NCBI RefSeq assembly: GCF_002001005.1
Contig: NZ_MUNX01000090.1
Span: forward strand, 1 to 64,000
From: Flavobacterium sp. A45
GTDB taxonomy: Bacteria > Bacteroidota > Bacteroidia > Flavobacteriales > Flavobacteriaceae
Reading direction: 5' to 3'
Length of the DNA stretch: 64,000 nt
Every line of letters starts with the position of its first letter. Within the stretch, counting starts at the first letter, position 1. Of the stretch, positions 43,204 through 51,879 are shown one piece after another. The notes beneath the pieces were generated by a model that worked only from the letters and a program-made list of their open reading frames with translations, did no database searches and had not been told where the DNA came from. The position numbers were made by a program, and so were the translations under genes.

Positions 43204-43737
43204 ATGGCAAGTACTAGAGCAGCAATTCGTTATGCAACCGCAATTTTAGATTTATCCAATTCAAAAGGGGTATCTGAAGCTGTGAATAATGACATGAAAT
43301 CTATTGCTTCAACGATTAAGGGGAATGAGGAATTGAGTACTTTTATTCAAAACCCAACCATTAAAGTAGAAGTGAAAGAGAAAGCACTTTTAGAAGTTTT
43401 TGCTTCTGTTGATAATGTAACTAAGGGTTTGCTTCATTTGTTATTTGAAAACAAAAGATTCGAAATTCTGGATGTTATCGCTGCAGAGTATAGCAAATTG
43501 TTCGATATCATGAATAATGTTGAAGTAGCAAAAGTAACTACAGCTGTTACTATGGATGCTGCGCTTGAAGCTAAAGTTTTGGCTAAAATAGCAACACTTT
43601 CTGATAAAAAAATTACAATTGAAAACATTGTAGATCCTGCTATCATTGGAGGATTTATATTAAGAATAGGTGATCAGCAGTATAACGCTTCTGTTGCCAA
43701 CAGATTACAAGTATTAAAAAGAGAGTTAAGTAATTAG
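43204..43737 (+). CDS. atpH: ATP synthase F1 subunit delta
   Basis: A 177-residue protein with the OSCP/delta layout: an N-terminal helical bundle (RAAIRYATAILDLS, typical start) and a C-terminal domain ending with DPAIIGGFILRIGDQQYNASV, where the IGGF motif is diagnostic. It links F1 to the peripheral stalk. Confidence 0.93.
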   Translation: MASTRAAIRYATAILDLSNSKGVSEAVNNDMKSIASTIKGNEELSTFIQNPTIKVEVKEKALLEVFASVDNVTKGLLHLLFENKRFEILDVIAAEYSKLFDIMNNVEVAKVTTAVTMDAALEAKVLAKIATLSDKKITIENIVDPAIIGGFILRIGDQQYNASVANRLQVLKRELSN

Positions 43738-43773
43738 TTTTATTACACATTAGTGTCTAAATTATAAATTAAG

Positions 43774-45351
43774 ATGGCGGAAATTAAACCTGCTGAAATA
43801 TCAGCAATATTAAGAAAGCAAGTAGAAGGTTTTGAATCTGGTGCTACGCTAGAGGAAGTAGGAACGGTGCTTCAAGTTGGAGATGGTATTGCTCTTATTT
43901 ATGGGCTATCAAATGTTCAATACGGTGAATTAGTTGAATTCGAAAACGGATTAGAGGCTATCGTTTTGAACCTTGAACAAGACAATGTTGGGGTGGTTCT
44001 TTTAGGACCTTCAACAGGAATCAAAGAAGGATCTACTGCAAAAAGAACACAACGTATTGCTTCCCTTAAAACAGGAGAAGGAATGGTAGGACGTGTAGTG
44101 AACACTCTTGGTTTTCCAATTGATGGAAAAGGACCAATCGGTGGTGAATTATTCGAAATGCCTTTGGAAAGAAAAGCTCCTGGAGTTATCTTCCGTCAAC
44201 CGGTAACTGAGCCTTTGCAAACAGGGGTAAAAGCGGTTGATGCTATGATCCCAGTTGGTCGTGGACAACGTGAGCTTGTTATTGGTGACCGTCAAACAGG
44301 TAAATCAACTGTTTGTATTGATACCATCTTAAATCAAAAAGAATTTTACGATGCTGGGAAACCAGTATTCTGTATCTATGTTGCAATTGGTCAAAAAGCT
44401 TCTACTGTTGCAGGAATTGCAAAAATGTTAGAAGAAAAAGGAGCAATGGCTTATACAGTGATCGTTGCTGCAAATGCTTCTGATCCAGCTCCAATGCAAG
44501 TTTACGCTCCTTTCGCAGGTGCTGCTATTGGAGAATATTTTAGAGATTCTGGTCGTCCAGCTTTAATTGTTTATGATGATTTATCTAAACAAGCAGTTGC
44601 ATACCGTGAGGTTTCTCTTTTATTAAGAAGACCACCGGGACGTGAAGCATATCCTGGAGACGTTTTCTACTTACACTCTCGTTTATTAGAGCGCGCTTGT
44701 AAAGTGATTGCTGATGATGGAATTGCAAAAGACATGAACGATTTACCAGATTCTTTAAAAGGAATCGTAAAAGGTGGAGGTTCTTTGACTGCATTGCCAA
44801 TTATCGAAACACAAGCAGGTGACGTATCAGCATATATCCCTACAAACGTAATTTCGATTACAGATGGTCAAATTTTCTTGGATGGAGATTTGTTTAACTC
44901 AGGGGTTCGTCCAGCGATTAACGTAGGTATTTCAGTATCTCGTGTTGGAGGTAATGCTCAAATTAAATCAATGAAAAAAGTAGCAGGTACTTTGAAATTA
45001 GATCAAGCGCAATTCCGTGAATTGGAAGCGTTTGCTAAATTTGGTTCTGACCTTGATGCTGTTACATTGAACGTAATTGAAAAAGGAAAAAGAAACGTTG
45101 AAATCTTGAAACAAGGTTTGAATGACCCTTATACTGTTGAAGACCAAGTTGCAATTATCTATGCTGGATCTAAAAACTTATTGAGAAATGTTCCTGTGAA
45201 TAAAGTGAAAGAATTTGAGAAAGATTTCTTGGAATTCTTGAACAACAAACACAGAGCTACTCTTGATGCTTTGAAAGCAGGAAAATTAACAGATGAAATT
45301 ACAGACGTACTTGAAACTGTTGCAAAAGAAATTTCAGCGAAATATAACTAA
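43774..45351 (+). CDS. atpA: ATP synthase F1 subunit alpha
   Basis: A 525-residue nucleotide-binding, non-catalytic subunit. The P-loop GDRQTGKST (near residue 171) and the AAA signature [37 protein letters not shown] region identify it. The N-terminal beta-barrel and C-terminal helical domain are complete. The length is normal. It is followed by an inverted array and atpG. Confidence 0.96.
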   Translation: MAEIKPAEISAILRKQVEGFESGATLEEVGTVLQVGDGIALIYGLSNVQYGELVEFENGLEAIVLNLEQDNVGVVLLGPSTGIKEGSTAKRTQRIASLKTGEGMVGRVVNTLGFPIDGKGPIGGELFEMPLERKAPGVIFRQPVTEPLQTGVKAVDAMIPVGRGQRELVIGDRQTGKSTVCIDTILNQKEFYDAGKPVFCIYVAIGQKASTVAGIAKMLEEKGAMAYTVIVAANASDPAPMQVYAPFAGAAIGEYFRDSGRPALIVYDDLSKQAVAYREVSLLLRRPPGREAYPGDVFYLHSRLLERACKVIADDGIAKDMNDLPDSLKGIVKGGGSLTALPIIETQAGDVSAYIPTNVISITDGQIFLDGDLFNSGVRPAINVGISVSRVGGNAQIKSMKKVAGTLKLDQAQFRELEAFAKFGSDLDAVTLNVIEKGKRNVEILKQGLNDPYTVEDQVAIIYAGSKNLLRNVPVNKVKEFEKDFLEFLNNKHRATLDALKAGKLTDEITDVLETVAKEISAKYN

Positions 45352-45427
45352 AAAGTACTAAGTAATGAGTATTAAGTATTAAGATTTTCTTGGTACTTAA
45401 TACTTGATACTTAAATCTTAATACTTA
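45352..45427 (+). repeat. TACTTAA/TTAAGTA inverted array in the atpA-atpG gap
   Basis: AAGTACTAAG, GTATTAAG words (45352-45387) face TACTTAATACTTGATACTTAA words (45394-45427), giving a long imperfect hairpin that fills almost the whole gap. Confidence 0.65.
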
Positions 45428-45434
45428 CAAAAAA

Positions 45435-46295
45435 ATGGCAAATTTAAAGGAAATCCGTAATAGAATTACTTCCATTTCATCAACGATGCAAATTACATCG
45501 GCAATGAAAATGGTTTCTGCAGCAAAGCTAAAGAAAGCACAAGATGCGATCACAGCAATGCGCCCTTATGCCGAAAAATTAACGGAATTATTACAAAATC
45601 TTTCAGCTTCTCTTGATGGAGATGTTGGTGGAGAATTTACTACACAGCGTGAGGTAAAAAAAGTTTTAATTGTTGCCATCACTTCTAATAGAGGTTTGTG
45701 TGGTGCTTTTAATACAAATGTAATTAAGGAAGCTAAAAACCGTTCTGAATATTATGCTGGTAAGCAAGTAGATATTTTTGCTATCGGTAAAAAAGGAAAC
45801 GATATTTTATCAAAAACTTTGACAGTAATTGATAATCAAAGTTCAATTTTTGATCATTTAACTTTTGATAATGTGGCTGCTATAGCAGAAACGTTAACTC
45901 AAAAATTTGTTGCGGGTGAATATGACAGAATAGAATTGGTTTACAATCAATTTAAAAATGCCGCTACTCAAATTGTACAAACTGAACAATTTTTGCCATT
46001 AGCGCCTATTCAATCAGACAAACCAGTTTCAACAGGAGATTACATTTTTGAACCTGCAAAGGAAGAAATTGTGATGACATTAATCCCAAAAGCGTTGAAA
46101 ACACAATTATACAAAGGTATTCGTGATTCATTCGCTTCAGAGCACGGAGCACGTATGACTGCAATGCACAAAGCAACAGACAACGCAACCGACTTGAGAG
46201 ATCAATTGAAATTAACTTACAATAAAGCACGTCAGGCAGCTATTACTAACGAAATCCTTGAGATTGTTGGTGGAGCTGAAGCTTTGAAAGGATAA
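45435..46295 (+). CDS. atpG: ATP synthase F1 subunit gamma
   Basis: A 286-residue rotor subunit. The N-terminal helix MANLKEIRNRITSISSTMQITSAMKMVSAAKL and the C-terminal helix ASEHGARMTAMHKATDNATDLRDQLKLTYNKARQAAITNE are the coiled-coil shaft halves; SNRGLCGAFNTN marks the Rossmann-like part. It ends the operon; atpD and atpC are elsewhere, as is usual in this phylum. Confidence 0.95.
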   Translation: MANLKEIRNRITSISSTMQITSAMKMVSAAKLKKAQDAITAMRPYAEKLTELLQNLSASLDGDVGGEFTTQREVKKVLIVAITSNRGLCGAFNTNVIKEAKNRSEYYAGKQVDIFAIGKKGNDILSKTLTVIDNQSSIFDHLTFDNVAAIAETLTQKFVAGEYDRIELVYNQFKNAATQIVQTEQFLPLAPIQSDKPVSTGDYIFEPAKEEIVMTLIPKALKTQLYKGIRDSFASEHGARMTAMHKATDNATDLRDQLKLTYNKARQAAITNEILEIVGGAEALKG

Positions 46296-46315
46296 TTTAT
46301 AAAATGCATAAAATG

Positions 46316-46343
46316 AAAAAAGAGCCATTTGGCTCTTTTTTTA
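46316..46343 (+). terminator. Terminator of the ATP synthase operon
   Basis: AAAAAAGAGCC and GGCTCTTTTTT pair perfectly around an ATTT loop, followed by more T, 20 bases after the atpG stop. Confidence 0.92.
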
Positions 46344-46356
46344 TGCTTTGTTTTTA

Positions 46357-46513
46357 AAGGAACAAATAGCTTTATAATCCTTCTGCTCTATGTTTAAGGG
46401 TGAATCTAGCTTTTCCCTAGGCTTTTTTTTGAGGGAACAATTAGCTTTATAAACCCTATGCTCTGTTTTGTGGGGATCAATTAGCTTTATAAACCCCTTA
46501 TTTAAATTTTATT
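46357..46513. repeat. Four-unit degenerate tandem repeat (35-41 bp)
   Basis: Units start at about 46357, 46396, 46431 and 46471. Each has the form GGGnnCAATTAGCTTTATAAnCCC followed by a spacer with TGCTCTnTTTT. GGG and CCC ends allow each unit to form a small hairpin; the second unit is the most degraded. Confidence 0.65.
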
Positions 46514-46567
46514 TTACAAATATCATTCATTAAGAGGGTTTACACAATACCCACTTTTGGTGATATT

Positions 46568-46584
46568 TCAATAAATTTTATTGA
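46568..46584. promoter_or_regulatory. Perfect dyad upstream of the GNAT gene
   Basis: TCAATAAA and TTTATTGA flank a single T. It lies about 26 bases before the -7 box (46610-46617), where it would cover the -33 region. Confidence 0.5.
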
Positions 46585-46609
46585 CTTTTCTGAATGGTTC
46601 TTTTTTGTT

Positions 46610-46617
46610 TATTTTTG
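46610..46617 (+). promoter_or_regulatory. -7 promoter box for the GNAT gene
   Basis: TATTTTTG matches TAnnTTTG. It lies after the in-frame ATG at 46594, so the protein probably begins at TTG 46645. Confidence 0.55.
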
Positions 46618-46644
46618 TTTTATCTATTTTTAAATTCTATTCAA

Positions 46645-47082
46645 TTGAAACTCGTCGAACTCATTACCGTCCCAGAAATGCTCGCTCAGATTGAAGTGAT
46701 GCAACATTTGTATCCCAAACTCACTTTAGAAAAGTATGAATCATACTTGCAGGAAATGGTTCCTCATAATTACAAACAAGTGGCGGTTTTTGAAAATGAT
46801 ACTTGCGTTGGTCTTTCTGGTTTTTGGACAGCAATTAAACTTTGGACTGGTAAGTATATAGAAATTGATAATTTTATTGTACATTCTGAACATCGCTCAA
46901 AAGGAATTGGTAAGATGATGACTGATTATATTGATGTAAAAGCCCGAGCAGAAGGATGCACTGCTATTGTTTTGGATGCTTTCACAGGAAACTTTACAGC
47001 GCATCGTTTTTATTACAATCAAGGGTATGAACCAAGGGGTTTTCATTTTTTGAAAATGCTAAATGAAGATGGATTAACATAA
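46645..47082 (+). CDS. GNAT-family N-acetyltransferase
   Basis: A 145-residue acetyltransferase. FIVHSEHRSKGIGKMMTDY (near residue 80-98) contains the acetyl-CoA loop R-x-x-G-x-G, and AHRFYYNQGYEPRGFHF is the typical C-terminal strand-helix. The acceptor is unknown. The start is uncertain: ATG 46594 adds 17 hydrophobic residues but lies upstream of the likely -7 box, so TTG 46645 is chosen, which begins at LKLVELITV. Confidence 0.8.
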   Translation: MKLVELITVPEMLAQIEVMQHLYPKLTLEKYESYLQEMVPHNYKQVAVFENDTCVGLSGFWTAIKLWTGKYIEIDNFIVHSEHRSKGIGKMMTDYIDVKARAEGCTAIVLDAFTGNFTAHRFYYNQGYEPRGFHFLKMLNEDGLT

Positions 47083-47145
47083 TCACAATTTCATTTTTGA
47101 AACTTTATTCAACAGTAAAACTCCAAAAGTAACCAAAGAATTGGT

Positions 47146-47153
47146 TATTTTTG
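47146..47153 (+). promoter_or_regulatory. -7 promoter box for the second flippase
   Basis: TATTTTTG matches TAnnTTTG, 28 bases before the TTG start at 47182. Confidence 0.55.
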
Positions 47154-47181
47154 TTTTATAATAATTAACAGAAAATTAATT

Positions 47182-48651
47182 TTGGGATTATATAAAAAGC
47201 TTTTTAAACAAACGGCCATATATGGGCTTGCCACAGTAATACCAAGGATGTTCAGCTTTTTGCTGGTACCGCTCTATACGGGACTATTGCCTCAAGCGGA
47301 GTACGGAAAAGTATCCATCATTTTTGCTTGGATGATTTTTTTCAATGTTATTCTGGCATATGGTATGGAAACTGCTTTTTTCAGATTTTATAATGCCGAG
47401 AAAAATAAGGATAGTGTGGTCGAAACGACAACCGTTTCCATTTTCTGGTCCACAATCCTTTTCGTTTTTATAGCGTTATTGTTTCGAAACTCTTTGGCGC
47501 TTTGGTCTGGAGTCGATACGCAATACATCACTTATTCCATTTGGATTTTAGCGTTAGATGCTTTAGTTATTGTGCCTTTTTCTAAGTTGAGAGCCAATCA
47601 AAAACCTAAATTTTATGCCTTAATCAAAATCGGGAATGTTCTGGTCAATCTATCTTTCAATTTATTTTTTTTACTGTATTTGCCAAGTGTTTCTGTATCG
47701 CAACCGGATGGTTTTCTAAGTTCGGTTTATATTGAAAATTTCCAGATTGGGTATATTTTCCTTGCCAATATTATCGCCAGTTTCTTGACTTTTGTTGTCC
47801 TTTTCCCTGATTATTTTTCCATTAAATGGAAATTCGATTACGAGCTTTGGAAACGAATGATGCGTTACGGATTACCCATTATGGTAGCCGGAATTGCCTT
47901 TGCGATCAACGAACAATCTGATAAAATCCTTTTAGGGTTCTGGTTGCCCGAGAATATTGCGGACGAACAAGTTGGAGTATATTCTGCCTGTTATAAATTG
48001 GGACTATTTATGGTTTTGTATAGAACCGCTTATACACTTGGAATCGAGCCTTTCTTTTTTAGTCATGCTTCTAATGAAAATGCGCAACAAACCTATGCGA
48101 CAGTTACCAAATATTTTGTCATTTTTGGATCTTTTATTTTATTGACAGTAATCGTATTTGCTGATCTTTTGAAACAAATTATGATTCCAAATCCTTCCTA
48201 TTGGGAAGCTATGAAAGTGGTTCCGCTGATTATTTTGGCCAATTTTTTCTTGGGGATTTACACCAATCTTTCCGTTTGGTATAAACTCATAGATAAAACC
48301 TACGTTGGAGCCTATATTTCTATAGCTGGAGCAGTAGTAACTCTGGTATTAAACTACTTATTGATTCCAAAATACAGCTATTACGGTTCGGCAATTGCTA
48401 CAATTTCGGCTTATGGAAGCATGATGTTCATTTCCTATTATCTCGGAAATAAGTATTACCCAATTCCTTACGACAAGAAAAAAATTGTTGGCTACCTTGG
48501 TTTATCCACAGGTTTCTCATGTATTTCTTTTTATGGTTTTAATGGAAATTATTTTATTGGGATATCACTTTTGGCAATATTTATGGGCTTTATCTATTAT
48601 AATGAAAAAGAAACACTTTTACGAATTTTAAAACGTCCAACTAAAAATTAG
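47182..48651 (+). CDS. Polysaccharide flippase (second Wzx-like protein)
   Basis: A 489-residue membrane protein with about 14 hydrophobic segments. KKLFKQTAIYGLATVIPRMFSFLLVPLYTGLLP at the start and YGLPIMVAGIAFAINEQSDKILLGFW later are typical of the oligosaccharide flippase family. It starts at TTG 47182; no in-frame ATG precedes the first helix. It is followed by a structured repeat, dut and a sugar nucleotidyltransferase, and is unlinked from the large polysaccharide cluster. Confidence 0.86.
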   Translation: MGLYKKLFKQTAIYGLATVIPRMFSFLLVPLYTGLLPQAEYGKVSIIFAWMIFFNVILAYGMETAFFRFYNAEKNKDSVVETTTVSIFWSTILFVFIALLFRNSLALWSGVDTQYITYSIWILALDALVIVPFSKLRANQKPKFYALIKIGNVLVNLSFNLFFLLYLPSVSVSQPDGFLSSVYIENFQIGYIFLANIIASFLTFVVLFPDYFSIKWKFDYELWKRMMRYGLPIMVAGIAFAINEQSDKILLGFWLPENIADEQVGVYSACYKLGLFMVLYRTAYTLGIEPFFFSHASNENAQQTYATVTKYFVIFGSFILLTVIVFADLLKQIMIPNPSYWEAMKVVPLIILANFFLGIYTNLSVWYKLIDKTYVGAYISIAGAVVTLVLNYLLIPKYSYYGSAIATISAYGSMMFISYYLGNKYYPIPYDKKKIVGYLGLSTGFSCISFYGFNGNYFIGISLLAIFMGFIYYNEKETLLRILKRPTKN

Positions 48652-48664
48652 GAGCTATTTCCTG

Positions 48665-48728
48665 CTATCCGTTACAATCTTGTTGGCCAAACCCCGACCA
48701 ACAAGGATTTTCACTACTATCAGGGCTA
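48665..48728 (+). repeat. Structured 64-bp intergenic repeat, copy A
   Basis: From CTATCC to GGGCTA, 64 bases that match the copy at 56445-56508 at 52 positions. CTTGTTGG (48679-48686) pairs with CCAACAAG (48698-48705). It is inserted between the flippase and dut genes. Confidence 0.7.
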
Positions 48729-48765
48729 GGGCATTCCGTAATCAACATATTTTATATTAAAAACA

Positions 48766-49200
48766 ATGACAATAAACATCATCAATAAATCACAGCATGC
48801 ATTGCCAAATTACGAAACCATTGCCTCTGCAGGAATGGATTTAAGGGCAAATTTAACTCAAGCAATAACTTTGCAACCTTTAGAAAGAACCATAGTAAAA
48901 ACTGGTCTTTTTATAGAATTGCCAATAGGTTATGAGGCGCAAGTGAGGCCAAGAAGCGGATTGGCTGCCAAAAACGGTATAACCGTTCTTAATGCTCCCG
49001 GAACAGTCGATGCCGATTATAGAGGCGAAATTGGAGTAATTTTAGTAAATTTATCCAATGATCCATTTGTTATAGAAAACGGAGAACGAATTGCACAACT
49101 CATCATCGCCAAACACGAACGAGCCGATTGGATTGAAGTACAGGAATTAACCGAAACTTCAAGAGGTGCAGGTGGATTTGGAAGTACAGGAGTGAAGTAA
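48766..49200 (+). CDS. dut: dUTP diphosphatase
   Basis: A 144-residue trimeric enzyme that removes dUTP and provides dUMP. All five motifs are visible: [43 protein letters not shown] and the C-terminal [10 protein letters not shown] that closes over the active site. Confidence 0.95.
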   Translation: MTINIINKSQHALPNYETIASAGMDLRANLTQAITLQPLERTIVKTGLFIELPIGYEAQVRPRSGLAAKNGITVLNAPGTVDADYRGEIGVILVNLSNDPFVIENGERIAQLIIAKHERADWIEVQELTETSRGAGGFGSTGVK

Positions 49201-49377
49201 GTATTCAGTACTCAGTTTTTAGTGTTCAGTCCTAGTGTAGCGGTCAAGAAACATGTAAAAAAATTAATTAAAAATCTGTGGGAATCGGTTTAATCCGTTT
49301 AATCTGTGGCTAAAATAAAACAGTAATATCTTCGTGAACTTTGCGAAAACCTTCGCGACTTTGCGGTTAAATAACCA
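49201..49377. other. Decayed short-word repeats before the nucleotidyltransferase gene
   Basis: The gap begins with TTCAGT/CTCAGT words (49204-49233), then has ATCTGTGG twice (about 49274 and 49308) and CTTTGCGAAAACCTTCGCGACTTTGCGG near 49338-49365. These look like degenerate short-word repeats rather than genes. No promoter is clear. Confidence 0.5.
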
Positions 49378-50394
49378 ATGAAAATGAAAATAATAGTACC
49401 AATGGCTGGACGTGGTTCCAGATTAAGACCTCATACATTAACTATTCCTAAGCCGTTAATTCCGGTTGCAGGAAAACCAATCGTACACCGTTTGGTCGAA
49501 GATATTGCTGGTGTTTTGAATCAGCCAATCGAAGAAATTGCATTTGTAATTCACGAAAGTTTTGGCCAAAAAGTAGAAGAAGATTTAATCGCAATTGCTC
49601 AAAAGCTAGGAGCCAAAGGGACTATTTATTATCAAAACGAAGCACTTGGAACGGGTCACGCCATTATGTGTGCCAAAGATTCTTTGAGCGGACCAGCCGT
49701 AATTGCGTATGCAGATACTTTAATTCGAGCTAAGTTTGATTTGGACGCCAATGCAGACAGTGTAATTTGGGTAAAACAAGTAGATCAGCCTGAAGCTTTT
49801 GGTGTGGTGAATTTAAATGGCGCTAACGAAATAATCGAATTAGTTGAAAAACCAAAAGAATTTGTTTCTGATCTTGCCGTTATCGGAATTTATTATTTCA
49901 AAGATGTTGCCGTTTTAAAAAATGAACTTCAATCAGTGTTGGATAACAACATAATTCATGGAGGAGAATATCAGATTAATGACGGTATAAAACAAATGAT
50001 GGCCAAAGGCATGAAATTTGTTCCAGGAAAAGTGGATGAGTGGATGGATTGTGGAAACAAAGATGTTACTGTAGAAACCAATTCCAGAATGTTAGGATTT
50101 CTTCAAAGTGACGGAATTAATTTGGTTGATGAAAGTGTTAAGTTAGAGAATTCAACTATTATTCCACCTTGCTATATTGGAAAAAATGTAATTTTAATCA
50201 ATGCAACCGTGGGACCAAATGTATCTTTGGGTGATGCCTGTCATGTACAAAACAGTACAATACAAAACAGTTTGGTTCAAACGCATTCGCATATAAAAAA
50301 CGCCAATTTAGACAATGCGATGATTGGAAATCACGCTAGTTTTGATGGGAGTTTCACTAGTATAAGTATTGGAGATTACTCGGTTTTAGAATAA
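49378..50394 (+). CDS. Sugar-phosphate nucleotidyltransferase with left-handed helix tail
   Basis: A 338-residue enzyme. The N-terminal MKIIVPMAGRGSRLRPHTLTIPKPLIPVAGKPI is the nucleotidyltransferase signature, with DTLI metal-binding and EKP motifs later. The last 80 residues form a short hexapeptide-type beta-helix (CYIGKNVILINATVGPNVSLGDA). It makes a nucleotide sugar, probably from glucose 1-phosphate or similar, for envelope glycans. The precise substrate is uncertain. Confidence 0.85.
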   Translation: MKMKIIVPMAGRGSRLRPHTLTIPKPLIPVAGKPIVHRLVEDIAGVLNQPIEEIAFVIHESFGQKVEEDLIAIAQKLGAKGTIYYQNEALGTGHAIMCAKDSLSGPAVIAYADTLIRAKFDLDANADSVIWVKQVDQPEAFGVVNLNGANEIIELVEKPKEFVSDLAVIGIYYFKDVAVLKNELQSVLDNNIIHGGEYQINDGIKQMMAKGMKFVPGKVDEWMDCGNKDVTVETNSRMLGFLQSDGINLVDESVKLENSTIIPPCYIGKNVILINATVGPNVSLGDACHVQNSTIQNSLVQTHSHIKNANLDNAMIGNHASFDGSFTSISIGDYSVLE

Positions 50395-50421
50395 TTTTAG
50401 AACAAATATTTAAAAAAAATC

Positions 50422-50467
50422 AAGCAGCATTATTTAAGTTTTTATTATGCTGCTTTGTTGTTTTTTT
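50422..50467 (+). terminator. Terminator after the nucleotidyltransferase gene
   Basis: AAGCAGCAT (50422-50430) pairs with ATGCTGCTT (50447-50455), followed by TGTTG and a run of seven T. Confidence 0.8.
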
Positions 50468-50526
50468 AATTTATTTTGCAAAGGAGAACAATACGGTTGA
50501 TTTTGTTCCAAAAGACTTCTTTTTCG

Positions 50527-51879
50527 ATGAAAAAAAAATGGACTTTCATATTCGCTTTTTCTGTTTTGCTGGGCAATGCTGTTACGGTATTGGCACAAAC
50601 AGAACCTGAGGAAATCAAAGTGGAAGGAGATAAATTTCAAGATTTTTTCTATGAATCCATTTTTCAAAAAAGCATTGAAAATTATGATAAATCATTAGTC
50701 GCATTGGAACAATGTTTAAAATTGAAACCCAATGATGCTACCATTTATTTTGAAATGGGTAAGAATTATCAATATTCTAAAGATTATAAAAATGCCTATT
50801 CTTCATATGAGCATGCCACTCAAATTGATCCCAACAATAAATGGTTTTGGGTAGGACTGTATGATGTGTGTTATGAAACCAAAGATTTCAATCAAGCAAT
50901 AGTTTTTGTCAATAAAATCATCCCTTTTGACGCAGAATATAAAGAAGATTTGGTTTCTCTTTATATGGCAACGAAACAATACGATAAAGCGTTGGCGGGA
51001 ATCAATGAGTTGAACGAAAAGGTTGGGAAAACAGAGAGAAGGGAAATGTATAAAATGGAAATCTTGTCTGAAGGAAAATATCAAAGTTCAGAGATTGATA
51101 ATTTAAAAGCACAGATTGAGAGTAAACCAAAAGAAGAGGCAAATTATATTGCTTTAATTTTTTTGTATTCCAATAATAATGACGAAGAAAAGGCAATGGA
51201 AGTTGCCAAAAAATTAGAAAAAGAAATTCCTGAGTCTGTTTGGGCACAAGTAAGTTTGTTCAAAAGTTATATCGAAAATAACGATGGTGTCAATGCGGTA
51301 AAATCGATGAATATGGTTTTGGCAAGTTCCAAAATTGATATCAAAATTAAGCACCGAATTCTGAATGAATTTTTACTTTTTGCTAATGCAAATACGCAAT
51401 TTGTACCAGATTTGGATACAGCTATCGGTTATTTTAAAAATGAAAAGACAATCAATGTTGCCAAGGAAATAGGAAAGTTTTATCATAATAAAAAGCAATG
51501 GGTGCAGGCGATTAAATATTATGAGTTATCCGAGAAAAATAGTTCAGATGTTGATTTGGAGACCAATATGCTTTGGCTACAAGCCAATACCGAACTCAAA
51601 CAATTTGAACCTGTTGTCAAAAAAGCCATGACAATGATTGACACGTATCCTGCCGAACCACAGTTTTATTATTATGCAGGAATGGCCAATAATCAATTGC
51701 AATTGTTCAAGAAAGCAAAAGATATTCTTGAAATGGGTTTAGATTATGTTGTGGAAAATAAAAATTTAGAAATCAATTTCAATATACAACTGGGAGAAGC
51801 CTTTAGTGGCTTAGGAGATGCAAGCAAAAAAGAATTATATTTCAATAAAGCCAATCAATTATTAAAAGAAAAAAAATAA
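50527..51879 (+). CDS. Secreted TPR protein
   Basis: A 450-residue periplasmic protein with a signal peptide (residues 1-24, ending LAQ) and an array of tetratricopeptide-like helical repeats starting with LKPNDATIYFEMGKNYQYSKDYKNAYSSYEHA. It has no catalytic motif. It overlaps the DUF4292 gene by one base and heads a probable envelope operon with that lipoprotein and the EnvC-like protein. The ATG at 50527 gives a clean signal peptide; the upstream ATG at 50476 does not. Confidence 0.75.
   Translation: MKKKWTFIFAFSVLLGNAVTVLAQTEPEEIKVEGDKFQDFFYESIFQKSIENYDKSLVALEQCLKLKPNDATIYFEMGKNYQYSKDYKNAYSSYEHATQIDPNNKWFWVGLYDVCYETKDFNQAIVFVNKIIPFDAEYKEDLVSLYMATKQYDKALAGINELNEKVGKTERREMYKMEILSEGKYQSSEIDNLKAQIESKPKEEANYIALIFLYSNNNDEEKAMEVAKKLEKEIPESVWAQVSLFKSYIENNDGVNAVKSMNMVLASSKIDIKIKHRILNEFLLFANANTQFVPDLDTAIGYFKNEKTINVAKEIGKFYHNKKQWVQAIKYYELSEKNSSDVDLETNMLWLQANTELKQFEPVVKKAMTMIDTYPAEPQFYYYAGMANNQLQLFKKAKDILEMGLDYVVENKNLEINFNIQLGEAFSGLGDASKKELYFNKANQLLKEKK

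Larger units (their letters stand above)
46296..46644. other. Intergenic region with tandem array and promoter
   Basis: About 350 bases with no gene. It contains the atpG terminator, four degenerate tandem units (46357-46513), a perfect 8-1-8 dyad (46568-46584) and a -7 box (46610-46617). An ATG at 46594 precedes the -7 box, so the open frame there is not translated from it. Confidence 0.6.

Noticed and set aside
46357..46513. Possible CRISPR array
   Set aside because: Units are degenerate and directly abutting, with no unique spacers of constant length, no leader and no cas genes nearby.
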